Shown here piece after piece: positions 46,591-58,400 of a stretch of 64,000 nt of DNA (the first letter of the stretch is position 1; every line of letters begins with the position of its first letter). The position numbers were made by a program, and so were the translations under genes. This stretch comes from Nematostella vectensis (lineage: Eukaryota > Cnidaria > Anthozoa > Actiniaria > Edwardsiidae). A model generated the notes under the pieces. The model was given only the letters and a program-made list of their open reading frames with translations, ran no database searches and was not told where the DNA came from. The DNA lies in NCBI RefSeq assembly GCF_932526225.1, contig NC_064037.1, positions 7,732,203 through 7,796,202 of the forward strand. Reading direction: 5' to 3'.

Positions 46591-48125
46591 GAAGCAAGTG
46601 ACTTCTTACACATCGGGTGTTGTTTAATTTCAGATGTATTGGTGGATGATAAGAATGTCCCGAGTGCATCAAATGAACAAGCGGACCCTGGTGCTTCCCC
46701 TATTAAACAAGCCCGGCCTAAAAAGACGAAAAAGCTTGATGCATAACTAGACCCTATCGTTAACCCAAAGCCTTGTCCCAAGAAAGCATGTCCAGAGCGT
46801 GGGGTATCTGTCGCAAGGCTAAGATGGTATCTGTCGCAAGGCTAAGATGGCATCTGAAGAGCGTACATGAGTGGGATGAGGGTGCTGTCAACTTCTACCT
46901 TGCAGAGGACTCGCCCAGATGAGAAACAAAATTCTATGAAGAGGTGCCCAGTGAAGGGATGCAAGTGGTGGGCTGCTGTCCTCGGAAGGCATCTGAAGAA
47001 ACAGCACAAGATAACGAAAAAAGTAAACCCTAGTTTGTATAGGAAAACGATGAAAGAGGAAAAGAAGGTGAAAAATATAATTGCTAGAATCCGAGAAAGA
47101 CCTGTAAGGCGTGAATCCCAGCCTCAGCAACCCGTTCCACCTGCAAGAAAAAGAGTACTCGAACCTGTAGGAGAAGCATCCACAAGCCGTGCTGGTGATC
47201 ATGAAATGGACGAAGAAGAAGCGCGGTGTTTGCCAGATTCACAACGCAAAACCGCATTGGTCGAAAGTGAAAACGAGTCATGGTCAGATGGAGGGAACAA
47301 AGAGGACACTCCTTTCGATCCCTCTAAGTAAGAAGAGTATTCGTCATTAAAAGAAGAAAGTGCATTTGGTGGTATCTCAAAACTAAAACAAGTAGATCCT
47401 TTGACAGAAAAGAGTGAGCTTGAGAGTGACCCGCAGGTTTTCGATGACAGCGTTCAAGGTTTTGCCTCACACCTGATGGGACCAAACAGCGGCCGTAAAT
47501 ATAGAAAAGTAGCCACTCAAAAGCAGAGGCAAGTGATGGCGATAGCTGATGCAGTCGTGCCAACAGGCCCCAAAACGATGCTAAGAGTCTGGGGTGACAC
47601 CGACTCAATATGAAGCAAGTGTTTTTAGGAGTCCAGAAAAAGAAAAGCATGGCTTGATTCGCAGAACAGAAGTGAAACGGCAAAGGGTCTATCGGCAGGG
47701 ACTCTACAAGCATAACGCTTGATGAGTACTTTGGCTACGTGTTTCAACACATGCCAGGTAGACTCACAAAAACGGAGCACGGGAAGATCAGCACCCTATC
47801 TCAGGTTCAAGGGTCGTGGAGAAAATCGTTGGCGCAAAGCAAAGCTCAGCAGGAGTTTCCGACGATCCAAGATTTCGAGTCAGATTTCTCTCGACGACTT
47901 AGCCGTTGTAATGACGTCTGAGCTTGCCAAGCGTGCGCAAGCAAGGCTGAAGTTTGGCTACCAAGGACTGAAGTAATGAGCTGCTACCTATGTACGACGT
48001 AAGTGAATTTACTCTCTTGAGAAATTACCTTATGGCCAAACTACTGTACGACCTAGCTGGCCGGGATTTTAGCTGCTCTGGGCTGACTATCAATGAATGG
48101 CGAGGTAGGCTAAAAGAACACTGTT
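46590..48125 (+). pseudogene. Possible decayed tyrosine-recombinase element with C2H2-like fingers
   Basis: A broken series of plus-strand frames. Near 46770-46880 is a finger-like CPKKACPERGVSVARLRW whose frame is interrupted by a 23-base tandem duplication. At 46867-47331 a 154-codon frame holds CPVKGCKWWAAVLGRHLKKQ followed by His (C-x4-C-x9-H-x4-H) and a basic/acidic linker. At 47715-47900 is YFGYVFQHMPGRLTKTEHG, and at 48010-48125 LRNYLMAKLLYDLAGRDFSC. The last resembles the start of a tyrosine recombinase catalytic domain, and fingers plus that domain recall Crypton-like elements. No R-H-R-Y residues could be placed, so the call is tentative. Confidence 0.35.
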
Positions 48126-48130
48126 AGTTT

Positions 48131-48620
48131 CAGGGAGTTATTTTTACTCCACTCAGAGAGTAAAAACTACTCTTTGCGATGGAGTACTTTTAAAGGAGTA
48201 ATTTTAACTCCTTTATTGGAGTAAAAACTACTCCACTGAGGAGAATTTTTTTTGTTTACTCCCTTAACGGAGTAAGTTTTACTCTGCTGAGAATTAGTAT
48301 CGAATTTTTATTAGAAAAAGAGTAATTTTCACTCTTGTTGGTCAAATAATGGAGTAAAAAGTACTCTTGTCTGGGAGGTAATTTTAGCAGAATAAAAGCT
48401 ACTCCAACTATCTCAAGTGAAAAGAGTTATTTTTACTCCAGATGGTCAAGAAATGGAGTAAAAAAGTACTCCTTTGAGGGGGTAGGTTTTGAAGAGTAAA
48501 AAGTACTCCAGCCATCTCGTGTTGAAAGAGTAGTTTTTACTCCAGCTGTATCTTTTTAGAGCAGTATCAAACCACTCCAAATATATAAAATAAAGGGAGT
48601 TGTTTTTTTTTACTCTGAAT
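48131..48620. repeat. Cluster of GGAGTAAAAACTACTCC-like palindromes, left
   Basis: About fifteen units of the form GAGTAAAAA.TACTC or its inverse, spaced 15-50 bases apart, many nearly perfect palindromes. A second cluster with similar motifs lies at 54960-55205. Confidence 0.8.
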
Positions 48621-49920
48621 TAGCTGAATTTAAAAAGAAAACGATAGTCTTCATTATATAAGACAAAAGATAAAAATAATAGTTTATCGAATTTATTTAA
48701 AACTCTACCCGTGCCTAGGAGTTTCCTAAGATTCCCTAAGTTCGATCAAAACAACAAAATATGATTAAACTCCCTAAAAATTCCTAGGATTTCCTAGTAT
48801 AAGCAGTAGACCAGTAAATCGGAATAATTTGGATAAGAAAATCTTAGGAAGAAGATTTGAAGTATTCTACAATTTAGGAACTCTTAGGAAATTCTTAGGA
48901 AATCCTAAAAGAAAATTTTCAATACAAGAACAGGCCTCACCATGCTTGCATATATTGTCAGCTTTACTACAACAATAAGAAATGTAATCAAAGACAGGCA
49001 TTGGACTCGAACTTGAGTTTTATGTGGTGTACTTTCAGAATTCGCTCAGAATAATTAGAACTATATTGAAAAGAAAGATGGGTAGGGTGATAATTGTATA
49101 AAATTCTTAGATCCGATTTGAACATTATAAAATAATATACATTGTTTCTTATAGAAATGCTACTTGAGATTATAAAAAAAAGAAGTCCCGCTTTGCAGAT
49201 AGAAGACGGCTCACTAGGGCCCGTAAAAGCAAAATGTGCCGGGCGTCCTTTGCTTTAGTGGCCGAGAGGGGCTTGGGCCCAAGGCGCAAAATCGTAACGG
49301 TCGAACGAAAGCCATTATCACAGCCTCCAAACGGATAGCCGTTTATTCCCGTCTTTTCTACGCGTAATTCACCTTTTTTTAAGGATTTGATGGCAGAACA
49401 GGGATTGAAGTTAAAGGTTAGTGTGTAATGGGCTTTATAATGTGATAGGTTCAATAGTAAATGTGATTTTTGCGACCAACCTCAGCATCAAATCATCGTT
49501 CGTGAGCGGATTTCCCGAACTAGACTGATATGTTTTGTGATTCTTTGTTATCTTCCAAAGCAATACCACCTTCTTATGTGTTTCTCTTATTATCTTCGCA
49601 GGACATTATGATAGAGATAGTAAAATGTGCTCGAGTTGCAAAGCCAGAAAAGAAAGAAGTTTGAGGTATAAGGAATGTATCAATGCGTAAATCGCAAGAA
49701 ACGAATAAAAACTTCGTAAACTTAAGTTATTCACTAATCACTGTACTTACATCTAAAGCGCCTATGCTTTATAAACTGTTACTTGAAGCACAAAATTGAA
49801 TAACTTAGCTTAGTAAAAACCTAGTAATCAGTCTTGCACCTAAAATTTGTCCAGATATTTATTTTGAATATCTAATGTTACTGTAGTTGGTTTTTGTCCG
49901 TATATTCTGATCACAGTAAA
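48621..49920. other. AT-rich stretch left of the Gypsy element
   Basis: No gene. 48700-48920 repeats short TTCCTAGGA / CCTAAGATTCC-type motifs in both orientations. The minus-strand frame 49170-49454 has no recognisable domain. Confidence 0.5.
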
Positions 49921-49925
49921 CCCTG

Positions 49926-52900
49926 TGTTGTAGTTTTACTTCCGGTTAATTAGCATATCTTTCGCACATGCGCACCCGGATCGAGTTCCTCGTGTAGTCC
50001 GCCATGTTTTGTACTGTGTTAATAAAATAGGTGAATAAAAAGCCTTCAAGTCAACTTATTACATGGTGTCAGAAGCAAACTGAAGGAAAATCACTCTCAA
50101 ACATACCAGGTCGGTATTTTACGAGAAATCTAGCAAGTTTACACAAGGAAAATGGCCGAACTCACTGGACTCACTAGCCCTCGTATGGACTGGAATGCAA
50201 CCGATCTTCAACAAGCGCTAAAAAAGTTCAAGGCAACCGTCGAATTGTACTTTTCTGGCCCGCTTAAGTCCAAATCGGAGGAAGAAAAGGTCAGTTATCT
50301 GTTGATATGGACGGGAGAAGAAGGAATTGAATTAGTTTCTACGTGGTCGCTAACCTCAGACGAGAAGAAAAAGCTGTCAACTTACTGGAAGAAGTTTGAA
50401 GAATACGTCGCCCCCAAGAGCAATTTTCGCTTAGCACGATTTAAACTACGCACTCTGAAGCAAAAGGACGATGAACCAGTGGATTCATTTATAAAGAAAG
50501 TAAGATTGCTAGCCAGCGAATGCAGGTATGATAATGTAGACGAACACATTATTGACGCTCTAATTTTCGGGTCTCGCCGCCCACGTGTCCAGGCTAAACT
50601 CCTCGAGTTAGACAAAACTCTAACGCTCGCTAAGGCAATAGACATAGCCAGGACTGAGGAAGCCACTTCGGCTCAGTTACAAGATATTAGAGGCACAAAC
50701 ACTATACCTGTACACGCAACAACCCACAAAAGCCCTTCTTCACATCCCAAGACACACTCACGTGAAAATAAACAAGTACAAACTTGTGGGAACTGTGGCA
50801 CTAGCCATGATGTGACACAAAAATCCCTGTGCCCCGCAAACGGAACAAAATGCAACAACTGTGGGAAACCAAACCACTGGGCCAAGGTTTGCCGTTCCAC
50901 CAAACCCCAAGGTCCCACCCCGAGGGGAAGAGGCAGGCGGGGAAACCGGAACAAATCAAAGCAACAGATAAACACCCTCAGCAATGAGAATGCTAGCACT
51001 GCACCTGAGCCCCTAGATTCCCCACAGTTATATTTTCACTCTCTGACCATTGATAGTATGTCTCGACAGAACACTCAAGCGCTCGTCAACATACAGGTTA
51101 ACTCGAGTAACGGGACACTACCACTATTATGCAAGATTGACACTGGTGCTGAAGGAAATGTGATCCCATTAAGCAACTACAAGCACATCTATCCAGAGTC
51201 ACTCTGCGACATAGACGGCAAGCCCCTCAGCTTAGCCCCATCAGATACAAGGATAACAGCATATGGAGGCCATGAAGTACAACACTACGGTACCTGCAAC
51301 CTCACTTTACTACATAACGGTCAGTCCAGCCCTCATGAATTTCATGTTGTAAACACGACAGGACCTACAATCCTAGGACTACCCACATGTACTGCAATGA
51401 AGCTTGTAACCCTTAACCACAGTCTAAGCAAAGACCAGGCTGAGCCAGCCGAAATACGACCAGCTCAAGTACCCAAGGATGACCCTGAGGCAAAGGCAGC
51501 TCTACTAAGACAGTATGCTGACTGCTTCGAAGGCATCGGATGCTTCAGCGGAGAGTTCCATATCACACTTGACCCTACAGTACCCGCTGTGGTTCACCCG
51601 CCACGACGAGTCCCTGAAGCACTTCAGGAGCCTCTGCGCAAGGAGTTGGAATCCCTCGTACAGCAAGGAATCATCACCAAGGTTGATGAACCCACTGACT
51701 GGGTCAACTCGCTAGTCTGTTCCACAAAGCGGAATGGCTCCATACGACTCTGCCTTGATCCAAAGGACCTCAACTGCGCCATCAAACGTCCACATCATCG
51801 TACACCCACTCTTGATGAAGTCTTATCAAAGCTAAGTGGATCCGAGTACTTCTCCATAGTTGACGCCCGCAGCGGTTATTGGAACATAAAGCTTGACCAG
51901 GAAAGCTCACTCTATACAACATTCAACTCTCCCCATGGAAGATTCAGATTCCTACGACTACCCTTTGGTCTGATTTGTGCTCAGGACATCTTCCAAAAGA
52001 AGGTCGATGAAACCTTTGGTGACTTACCTGGGGTGACAGGCATCACAGACGACATAGTTGTTTACGGACGCAACCGTAAGGAGCATGACAATAACCTGAA
52101 AGCAGTAATGGAGCGTGCCCGTGAAACTGGTCTGAAATTCAATGCTGACAAATGCAAAATTGCCAGCAAGGAACTTGTCTTCTTCGGACACACCCTAAGT
52201 GCAGATGGTCTGAAACTTGACCCTGCTAAGGTTGAAGCCATCAACAACATGGATCCTTCAACGAGCCTCACAGATCTCCAAGTCTTCCTAGGTATGACGC
52301 AATACCTTAGCCGTTTCATACCCAACCTCGCTTCAACAGCAGCGGTCCTCTGGGACTTGACAAGGAAAAGTAGTCAATTCCAGTGGTGCCCAGAACACCA
52401 GAAAGCTGTAGATGACATCAAGAAGCTCATCACATCGCCAGCCTCGCTGCAGTATTTCGACAGCACCAAGCCTGTCGTAATCCAGGTGGATGCATCTCAA
52501 CGTGGCCTCGGCGCGACACTCATCCAAGATAAAGGCCCTGTGGAGTACAGAAGTAAGCTACTCACTGAAACCGAGAGGAGGTACTCCAACATAGAAAGGG
52601 AAATGCTTGCAGTCGTCCATGGTCTCGAGAAATTCCACTACTACGCTTATGGACGCCACGTCCAGGTCCACACGGACCACAAGCCACTGGAGGCAATATT
52701 CAAAAAGCATCTGGCCAGCGCGCCACCCCGCATTGCCAGGATGATGCTGCGGATACAGAAATACGACATCGACATTCGATATGTCCCAGGGAAGGACATA
52801 CCCCTGGCCGACGCCCTCTCACGACTTAACCCAAGTCCCGGTGACACTATCGCTGGACTTGATGTCTCTATACATGAGCTACACTTGCACCTCAATGCTA

Positions 52901-54508
52901 GCCCTACTAGGATAACGCAGATCCAAGAGGAGACGAGGAAGGACACAACACTTCACTCACTTCGTGCCGTCATCGCCCAAGGTTGGCCAAACAAAAGAGC
53001 TGAATGCCCTGAGTTACTACACCCATACTGGAACTATCGTGACGAACTTACTGTCGCCGATGGATTGGTCCTGAAGGGTACCCGAATTGTAATTCCAAAG
53101 ACCCTGCAGCCAGATGTTCTACAGCAGCTACACTATGCACACCAGGGTGCGGAAAAATGCAAGCTCAGAGCCAAGGGATCAGTCTTTTGGGCGAACATCA
53201 ATGCCGACATCGACAACATGGTCAAGAGTTGTGCTCCCTGTCAGCATAATCAGTCCATGAACACTAAAGAGCCGCTAATGCCTCATGATGTTCCACCAAG
53301 GCCCTGGCACACCCTAGCATCTGACTTGTTCTCCTGGAACGGTTCACCATACTTACTACTCTCTGATTACTACAGTAAGTTCCCAATTGTGCGCAAGCTA
53401 ACTAACATCCAATCATCTACTGTCATCGCTCACCTCAAAGGAATATTTGAGGAACATGGCATACCAGACAAACTTGTCACAGGACATGACACCCAGTTTA
53501 CGTCTGCTCTATTCAAGGTTTTCAGCAGCACCTATGGATTTATTCATACAACTACAAGCCCATACTACAAGGAGGCTAATGGCTTCATAGAGAGAAATGT
53601 GCAAACTGTCAAGGATCTCCTTCAAAAGTGCAAGGAATCAGGGCAAGACCCACATCTAGCCATGCTGTGCCTGAGAACAACCCCTTTGGGTCACACCCTG
53701 CCATCACCAGCAGAGTTGCTAAATTCCAGAATATATCAGTCTAACCTGCCAGCTACTTCCAGGCATGCACTACTGAACAAACCTGACTATGATGCCAATG
53801 TCAAGCTGCAAGCCAGACAAGACCGACAGAAATCATATTACGACAGGACTTCCAAGTGTCTACAGCCTGTCTACCCTCAGGACGCTGTCAGAGTCTTCAA
53901 CCCCCTCAACTCCAAATGGGAGCCAGGAATAGTTCGAGCCGCTGCGCCAACCCCACGCTCGCACATTGTGGACATGGCCAATGGCAGTACTCTCACCAGA
54001 AACCGCAGACACATTCGTCCCACAGGTGAAAAACTAAGCTTGAATAATACCTCAGCTACTGATGACTACGAGCCTGTAGCAGAACCAGCACCTAACGGCA
54101 ACCAACCCCCAACAGAGCCAAGGACGTCTACACCTGGTACCCCTGCGAAGTCCACACCTACCCAAAGTGGTCCACCATTACGCAGATCAACACGGACAGT
54201 GAAGCCCCCAGACAGACTGAACTTGTAGCATTTGCTACACAAACATTAGATATTGAACTATGTTATTATTAGTACTGCAAAGTTCTTTGTTTTTTTACAC
54301 CCCTAATTGGACACTACCAGTCACATTTGTACTCATGTAATTTTTCAGCTTTTCAGCTTAGAGAAGGGGATGTTGTAGTTTTACTTCCGGTTAATTAGCA
54401 TATCTTTCGCACATGCGCACCCGGATCGAGTTCCTCGTGTAGTCCGCCATGTTTTGTACTGTGTTAATAAAATAGGTGAATAAAAAGCCTTCAAGTCAAC
54501 TTATTACA
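49926..54508 (+). mobile_element. Ty3/Gypsy LTR retrotransposon, young
   Basis: 4583 bases. The two LTRs, 49926-50063 and 54371-54508 (138 bases, TG...CA), are identical base for base. They are flanked by the 5 bp duplication CCCTG (49921-49925, 54509-54513). A primer-binding site TGGTGTCAGAAGC starts right after the 5' LTR. The polypurine tract AGAGAAGGGGA ends right before the 3' LTR. LTR identity means insertion was recent on an evolutionary scale. The LTR contains AATAAA. Confidence 0.97.
50152..54228 (+). CDS. Gypsy Gag-Pol polyprotein, single 1358-residue frame
   Basis: One uninterrupted frame from the first ATG after the primer-binding site. In order: a Gag capsid-like region (1-~200); two zinc knuckles with irregular spacing (~213-250; the second is CNNCGKPNHWAKVC); aspartic protease IDTGAEGNVIP (~328); reverse transcriptase with FSIVDARSGYWNIKLD and the catalytic box GITDDIVVYG (~632, often GIADDI in relatives I know); RNase H QVDASQRGLGATL (~778); integrase zinc region HYAHQGAEK...CAPCQ (~990-1035) and core; then a Pro/Thr-rich tail. 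In the integrase core the first acidic position (ASDLFSWNG, ~1056) and the Glu (KEANGFIERN, ~1146) are present. The block usually reading SDNG.QF is TGHDTQF (~1110), so the second catalytic Asp appears to be Gly. If so, this copy's own integrase would be inactive despite its young age. Confidence 0.95.
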   Translation: MAELTGLTSPRMDWNATDLQQALKKFKATVELYFSGPLKSKSEEEKVSYLLIWTGEEGIELVSTWSLTSDEKKKLSTYWKKFEEYVAPKSNFRLARFKLRTLKQKDDEPVDSFIKKVRLLASECRYDNVDEHIIDALIFGSRRPRVQAKLLELDKTLTLAKAIDIARTEEATSAQLQDIRGTNTIPVHATTHKSPSSHPKTHSRENKQVQTCGNCGTSHDVTQKSLCPANGTKCNNCGKPNHWAKVCRSTKPQGPTPRGRGRRGNRNKSKQQINTLSNENASTAPEPLDSPQLYFHSLTIDSMSRQNTQALVNIQVNSSNGTLPLLCKIDTGAEGNVIPLSNYKHIYPESLCDIDGKPLSLAPSDTRITAYGGHEVQHYGTCNLTLLHNGQSSPHEFHVVNTTGPTILGLPTCTAMKLVTLNHSLSKDQAEPAEIRPAQVPKDDPEAKAALLRQYADCFEGIGCFSGEFHITLDPTVPAVVHPPRRVPEALQEPLRKELESLVQQGIITKVDEPTDWVNSLVCSTKRNGSIRLCLDPKDLNCAIKRPHHRTPTLDEVLSKLSGSEYFSIVDARSGYWNIKLDQESSLYTTFNSPHGRFRFLRLPFGLICAQDIFQKKVDETFGDLPGVTGITDDIVVYGRNRKEHDNNLKAVMERARETGLKFNADKCKIASKELVFFGHTLSADGLKLDPAKVEAINNMDPSTSLTDLQVFLGMTQYLSRFIPNLASTAAVLWDLTRKSSQFQWCPEHQKAVDDIKKLITSPASLQYFDSTKPVVIQVDASQRGLGATLIQDKGPVEYRSKLLTETERRYSNIEREMLAVVHGLEKFHYYAYGRHVQVHTDHKPLEAIFKKHLASAPPRIARMMLRIQKYDIDIRYVPGKDIPLADALSRLNPSPGDTIAGLDVSIHELHLHLNASPTRITQIQEETRKDTTLHSLRAVIAQGWPNKRAECPELLHPYWNYRDELTVADGLVLKGTRIVIPKTLQPDVLQQLHYAHQGAEKCKLRAKGSVFWANINADIDNMVKSCAPCQHNQSMNTKEPLMPHDVPPRPWHTLASDLFSWNGSPYLLLSDYYSKFPIVRKLTNIQSSTVIAHLKGIFEEHGIPDKLVTGHDTQFTSALFKVFSSTYGFIHTTTSPYYKEANGFIERNVQTVKDLLQKCKESGQDPHLAMLCLRTTPLGHTLPSPAELLNSRIYQSNLPATSRHALLNKPDYDANVKLQARQDRQKSYYDRTSKCLQPVYPQDAVRVFNPLNSKWEPGIVRAAAPTPRSHIVDMANGSTLTRNRRHIRPTGEKLSLNNTSATDDYEPVAEPAPNGNQPPTEPRTSTPGTPAKSTPTQSGPPLRRSTRTVKPPDRLNL

Positions 54509-54513
54509 CCCTG

Positions 54514-54959
54514 CATATGAAGAACCTAGTTATCTTTTCAAGCTAGCCTACCAGGTTCAAATTTAAATGGTGCATATAGAGGCATTAGGCTTCTAGCTTG
54601 TTATCTGAAAATACAAAGATGGAGGAGGAGGCAGTTCCTTTGCAAAACCGTAATGACGCCAAAAAAGGGTAATGTTCAAAAGCTGTTATAGAAAAATAAT
54701 ATTGTGTATGTTTGTTTCAGCTTTATTATGTTGGGACATTTGTTAGTAATGTTGTCCTGGATACCTTATGTCAAATGACTATTTTTTCAACTGATATTTT
54801 TGTTATTTTTAAACTGAATTGTTTAATTAAATGATTTGTCAAATTAATAATAACGTCTTTTCCTTGGTGTTTCTAAAGTACTCTAATTTCTCCAGTATTA
54901 GGCTCTGAAGTACGTGGAGCCATTTTGTAAAAACAGGGGGGAGGGGGTTGAAATCATTC
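54514..54959. other. AT-rich stretch right of the Gypsy element
   Basis: No gene seen. It probably belonged to the same unit as 48621-49920 before the Gypsy insertion. Confidence 0.45.
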
Positions 54960-55205
54960 CTTTAGTTACCCAATTAGTAGGGGGAAATAACAAAATTGGG
55001 AGTAAAAATTGACTCCCATTTTGAGGGTGAATTGTACTCTTTTAATGGAGTAACTACAAGCAACCTAGTAAATTACTCCACTTAGCTACCCCCTAAAGTG
55101 GGTAAAATCTACTCCCCTGAGAGAGTAGGAAAAAAAGGAGTAAAAAATAACTCCAAAAAGGGAGTCATTTTGTACCTCGGTTTTTTACTCCCTTTTTTAC
55201 GGTGG
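54960..55205. repeat. Cluster of GGAGTAAAA...ACTCC-like motifs, right
   Basis: About eight units such as GGGAGTAAAAATTGACTCCC and AGGAGTAAAAAATAACTCC. The style is the same as the left cluster at 48131-48620, though more diverged and with extra G. The two may be the subterminal regions of one ~7 kb element. Confidence 0.65.
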
Positions 55206-55216
55206 CCCACTAGGGT

Positions 55217-55475
55217 CACGGCAAATTAAAAAAAGCCACGGCAAATTAAAAAATGCCACGGCAGAACAAAGCAAACGCACGGCAAAAGAAAGCGATCTCA
55301 CGGCAAAATAAATCAAACTCGCGGCAGAACAAAGCATCTCACGGCAAAGAAAGCAATCCCACGGCAGAATACAACGAACTCACGGCAGAACACAACGAAC
55401 ACGGCAGAACACAACTACGACCTGGCCCACAAGGGTCATGGCAAATTAAAAAAAGCCACGGCATAAAACAAAAAA
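55217..55475. repeat. CACGGCA minisatellite, left part
   Basis: About thirteen copies of a ~17-22 base unit such as CACGGCAGAACAAAGCAAACT. Interruption by the hAT element at 55481 splits the array; the right part is 58786-58885. The plus-strand frame it opens is spurious. Confidence 0.85.
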
Positions 55476-55480
55476 TTACG

Positions 55481-58400
55481 CAGGGTTCCCACAGTCAGGG
55501 AAAAGTCAGTGAAATTCGATTTTTTTTCAAGGTCAGGGAATTGTCAGGGAATTATGATTTAAGTCAGGGAAATTTGATAATTCTCAAAAAGTCAGGGAAA
55601 AGTCAGGGAATAATTCTTATTTTTCAAAAATCATTATTATGAATTGTGTTGGCGATAATCAAGCAACCTCACTGTTAATTAAAAGTTTCAAAAATCGCAA
55701 TACATCAGTATAAACGAATTATCCTATGTGGTTTTCCTGTGGAGGAAAATGAAGTGGAGGACTGGGTCTGAATTATGTCGGCCATCTTGTTGCAGTATTG
55801 GAAAGCACGTGGAGGTAGGGCTGGAATTAAGTATTTTAGCTATTTTAAGGGCATTATTTCATAACCTTAGCAGTGATAGAGTGGGGGGATGCATAATGTA
55901 ACAATTTATTGATCATTTAATGACAAAATCGGTAAACTAACGACATTTAATTCAAGATATTTTTGTATGCAGCGAATTTTTTCGTAACTGTTCAGTCTTA
56001 GTCTTAAGCTTTAAAAATTATTTTTGTTTATCCTGATTTGCATTTTGAAAAAGAGGAAACCACGCCTGAACTTAGTTAGATATACATTTTTTTTGTCCAT
56101 TCTCATTGCATTTAATTGCAGCATGACTTTATACAAAATTATTTACAGTCGTAACACTTATTTTTTATAACTTTTGTATTGGTTTGTAGATGAGTAAGCG
56201 AACTGTATTTAATAATCTATGGCTTCAAGACCCACTATTTCCTTGGGTTGCACAAGCTCAGGAATCAACTAAAGCAAGGTGTAAAATGTGCTCTGTTACA
56301 TTTGAGCTTGGAAATATGGGAAAACAAGCACTGATAAGTCATGCTAAAGGCAAAAAACATCTTAGGAGAGTTGCTCCATCGACACAACAAGTTTCTTTGA
56401 ACTCTTTTGTCACTGTGCAAAAGCAAGAATCCGAACAAAATTCTTCAGCAGCAGAAAGGACATTGACTGTACCACCTCCTCCCGTCGATCTTTCTCAAGT
56501 TGCCAGTTCATCTGATTCATCTAAAGGCACAATTAAAAAGTATGTTACCAAAGATGAAACTCTAAAAGCAGAGGTGCTGTGGGCTATAAAAGTCCTCATG
56601 TCTCACTATTCCTGTAATAGTAGTGCAGGCACTGACAAGCTATTTTCCAATATGTTTCCAGACAGTGTAATTGCCAAACAGTTCCAATGTGGAGCAACAA
56701 AGTGTTCATACTTGATTTGTTTTGGCATTGCCCCATTTTTTCATGATGAATTAATGAAAAGACTTCAAGAGCAAGGAACAATGTATGTTATCTCATTTGA
56801 TGAATCGCTGAATAAAGTGATCCAGAAAGAACAGATGGATTTGATTGTGCGCTTTTGGGATGTTCAGAAGAATAAAGTTGTATCAAGATACATTGATTCC
56901 CAGTTTCTTGGTCACACAAGAGCTGCAGATTTACTTCAAAGTTTCAAGCTAGGTCTACAAAAGCTGAATCCTGCAAACCTTGTGCAGGTATCGATGGATG
57001 GTCCTAATGTTAACTGGAAATTTCTTGAAGACCTATTAGAAGATAGAGAACAAACTGATCCAGATCTTCCAAAGCTCATTAATATTGGTGCCTGTGGGTT
57101 ACATGTGGTACATGGGGCTTTTAAATATGGAGCTACAGCCACAGGCTGGCGTCTTGATAAACTTCTGAGGTCTCTCTGGTACACTTTTTCAGACTCACCA
57201 GCAAAAAGAGAAGATTATGAAGCCATTTCTGGAAGTTCCATGTGGCCACTACGATTTTGTGGAACAAGGTGGCTGGAAGATTTGCCAGTGGCAGAACGAG
57301 CAGTGGCTATCTGGCCAAATATCAAGAAATATGTTGACGAGGTGTCAAAGCTACCAAAGAGCAAAATTCCTACAAGCCAATCTTTCAAAAATCTACAGGC
57401 ATTTGTACAAGATCCACTCATTGTTGCCAAACTTGAGTTCTTTATTAGTATCGCACGCATTCTTGGGCCTTTTTTGAAGAAATTCCAAACCGATCAGCCC
57501 ATGGTCCCCTTTCTTACACAAGATGTACAAACCATACTTGAAGCAATCCTTTCCAAGTTTGTTAAGAAGTCTGTGCTTCAAGAGGCAACAACATGTGCTA
57601 AGCTTGCTAACATTGATGTTAGCAAGTCTGACAATCTTCTACCACCAAGGAAGGTAGATGTAGGTTTTGCTGCGAAGATGTCAGTGCATAAGATGGAAAG
57701 TACTAAGCAAGCCACACCTCTACAAATCCTGGAATTCCAGAATAATTGCCTTGAATTTCTGAAACAATTATCTAGCAAGGTAATGGACAGATCTCCTCTA
57801 AAGTACAAGATGGCTAGGAATCTGGTGTCTTTAAATCCTATTTACATGGCATCAAACCCTGAAGCAGCAACAACCAGATTCTCCAATGTCCTTCAGCAAC
57901 TGATATCGCATAAAATGAAATCTACCCATTGTTGTGATATTGCTCTACAGCAGTACAAGGCATTCCTTGCTGATGTGGAGAGATACAGTAAGGAGGACTT
58001 CAAGTCCTACCAGTCATCAGACAAAGCACTTGATGTCTTCCTAGCAGAGTACTTTCACCAGAAACCACAGTATGCAGACCTTTGGCAAACAGTAAAGATG
58101 CTGCTTATCTTGTCCCATGGTCAATCCTGTGTTGAAAGAGGATTCTCTGATAACAAGGATATCGTGAGCAACAATATGCACCAAGACACGCTTGTTGGAT
58201 TTCGCAGAGCTCACAGTGGTGTCAAAAGTCTGGAATGTCCAATTGAAGATTCTATCACAACTGAGCTGCTTACATCTTGTAAATATGCTAGTAACAGATA
58301 CAGACAATCTTTAGCAGAGAAGAAATCAATTGAGGCAAAAACCCATAAAGAAAGCTTGAAAAGAAAAGTCGAAGAAGACATCAAGCAAGCAAAAAAGAAA

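Noticed and set aside
50382-52946. Minus-strand frames across the Gypsy polyprotein
   Set aside because: Shadows of the intact plus-strand gag-pol frame.
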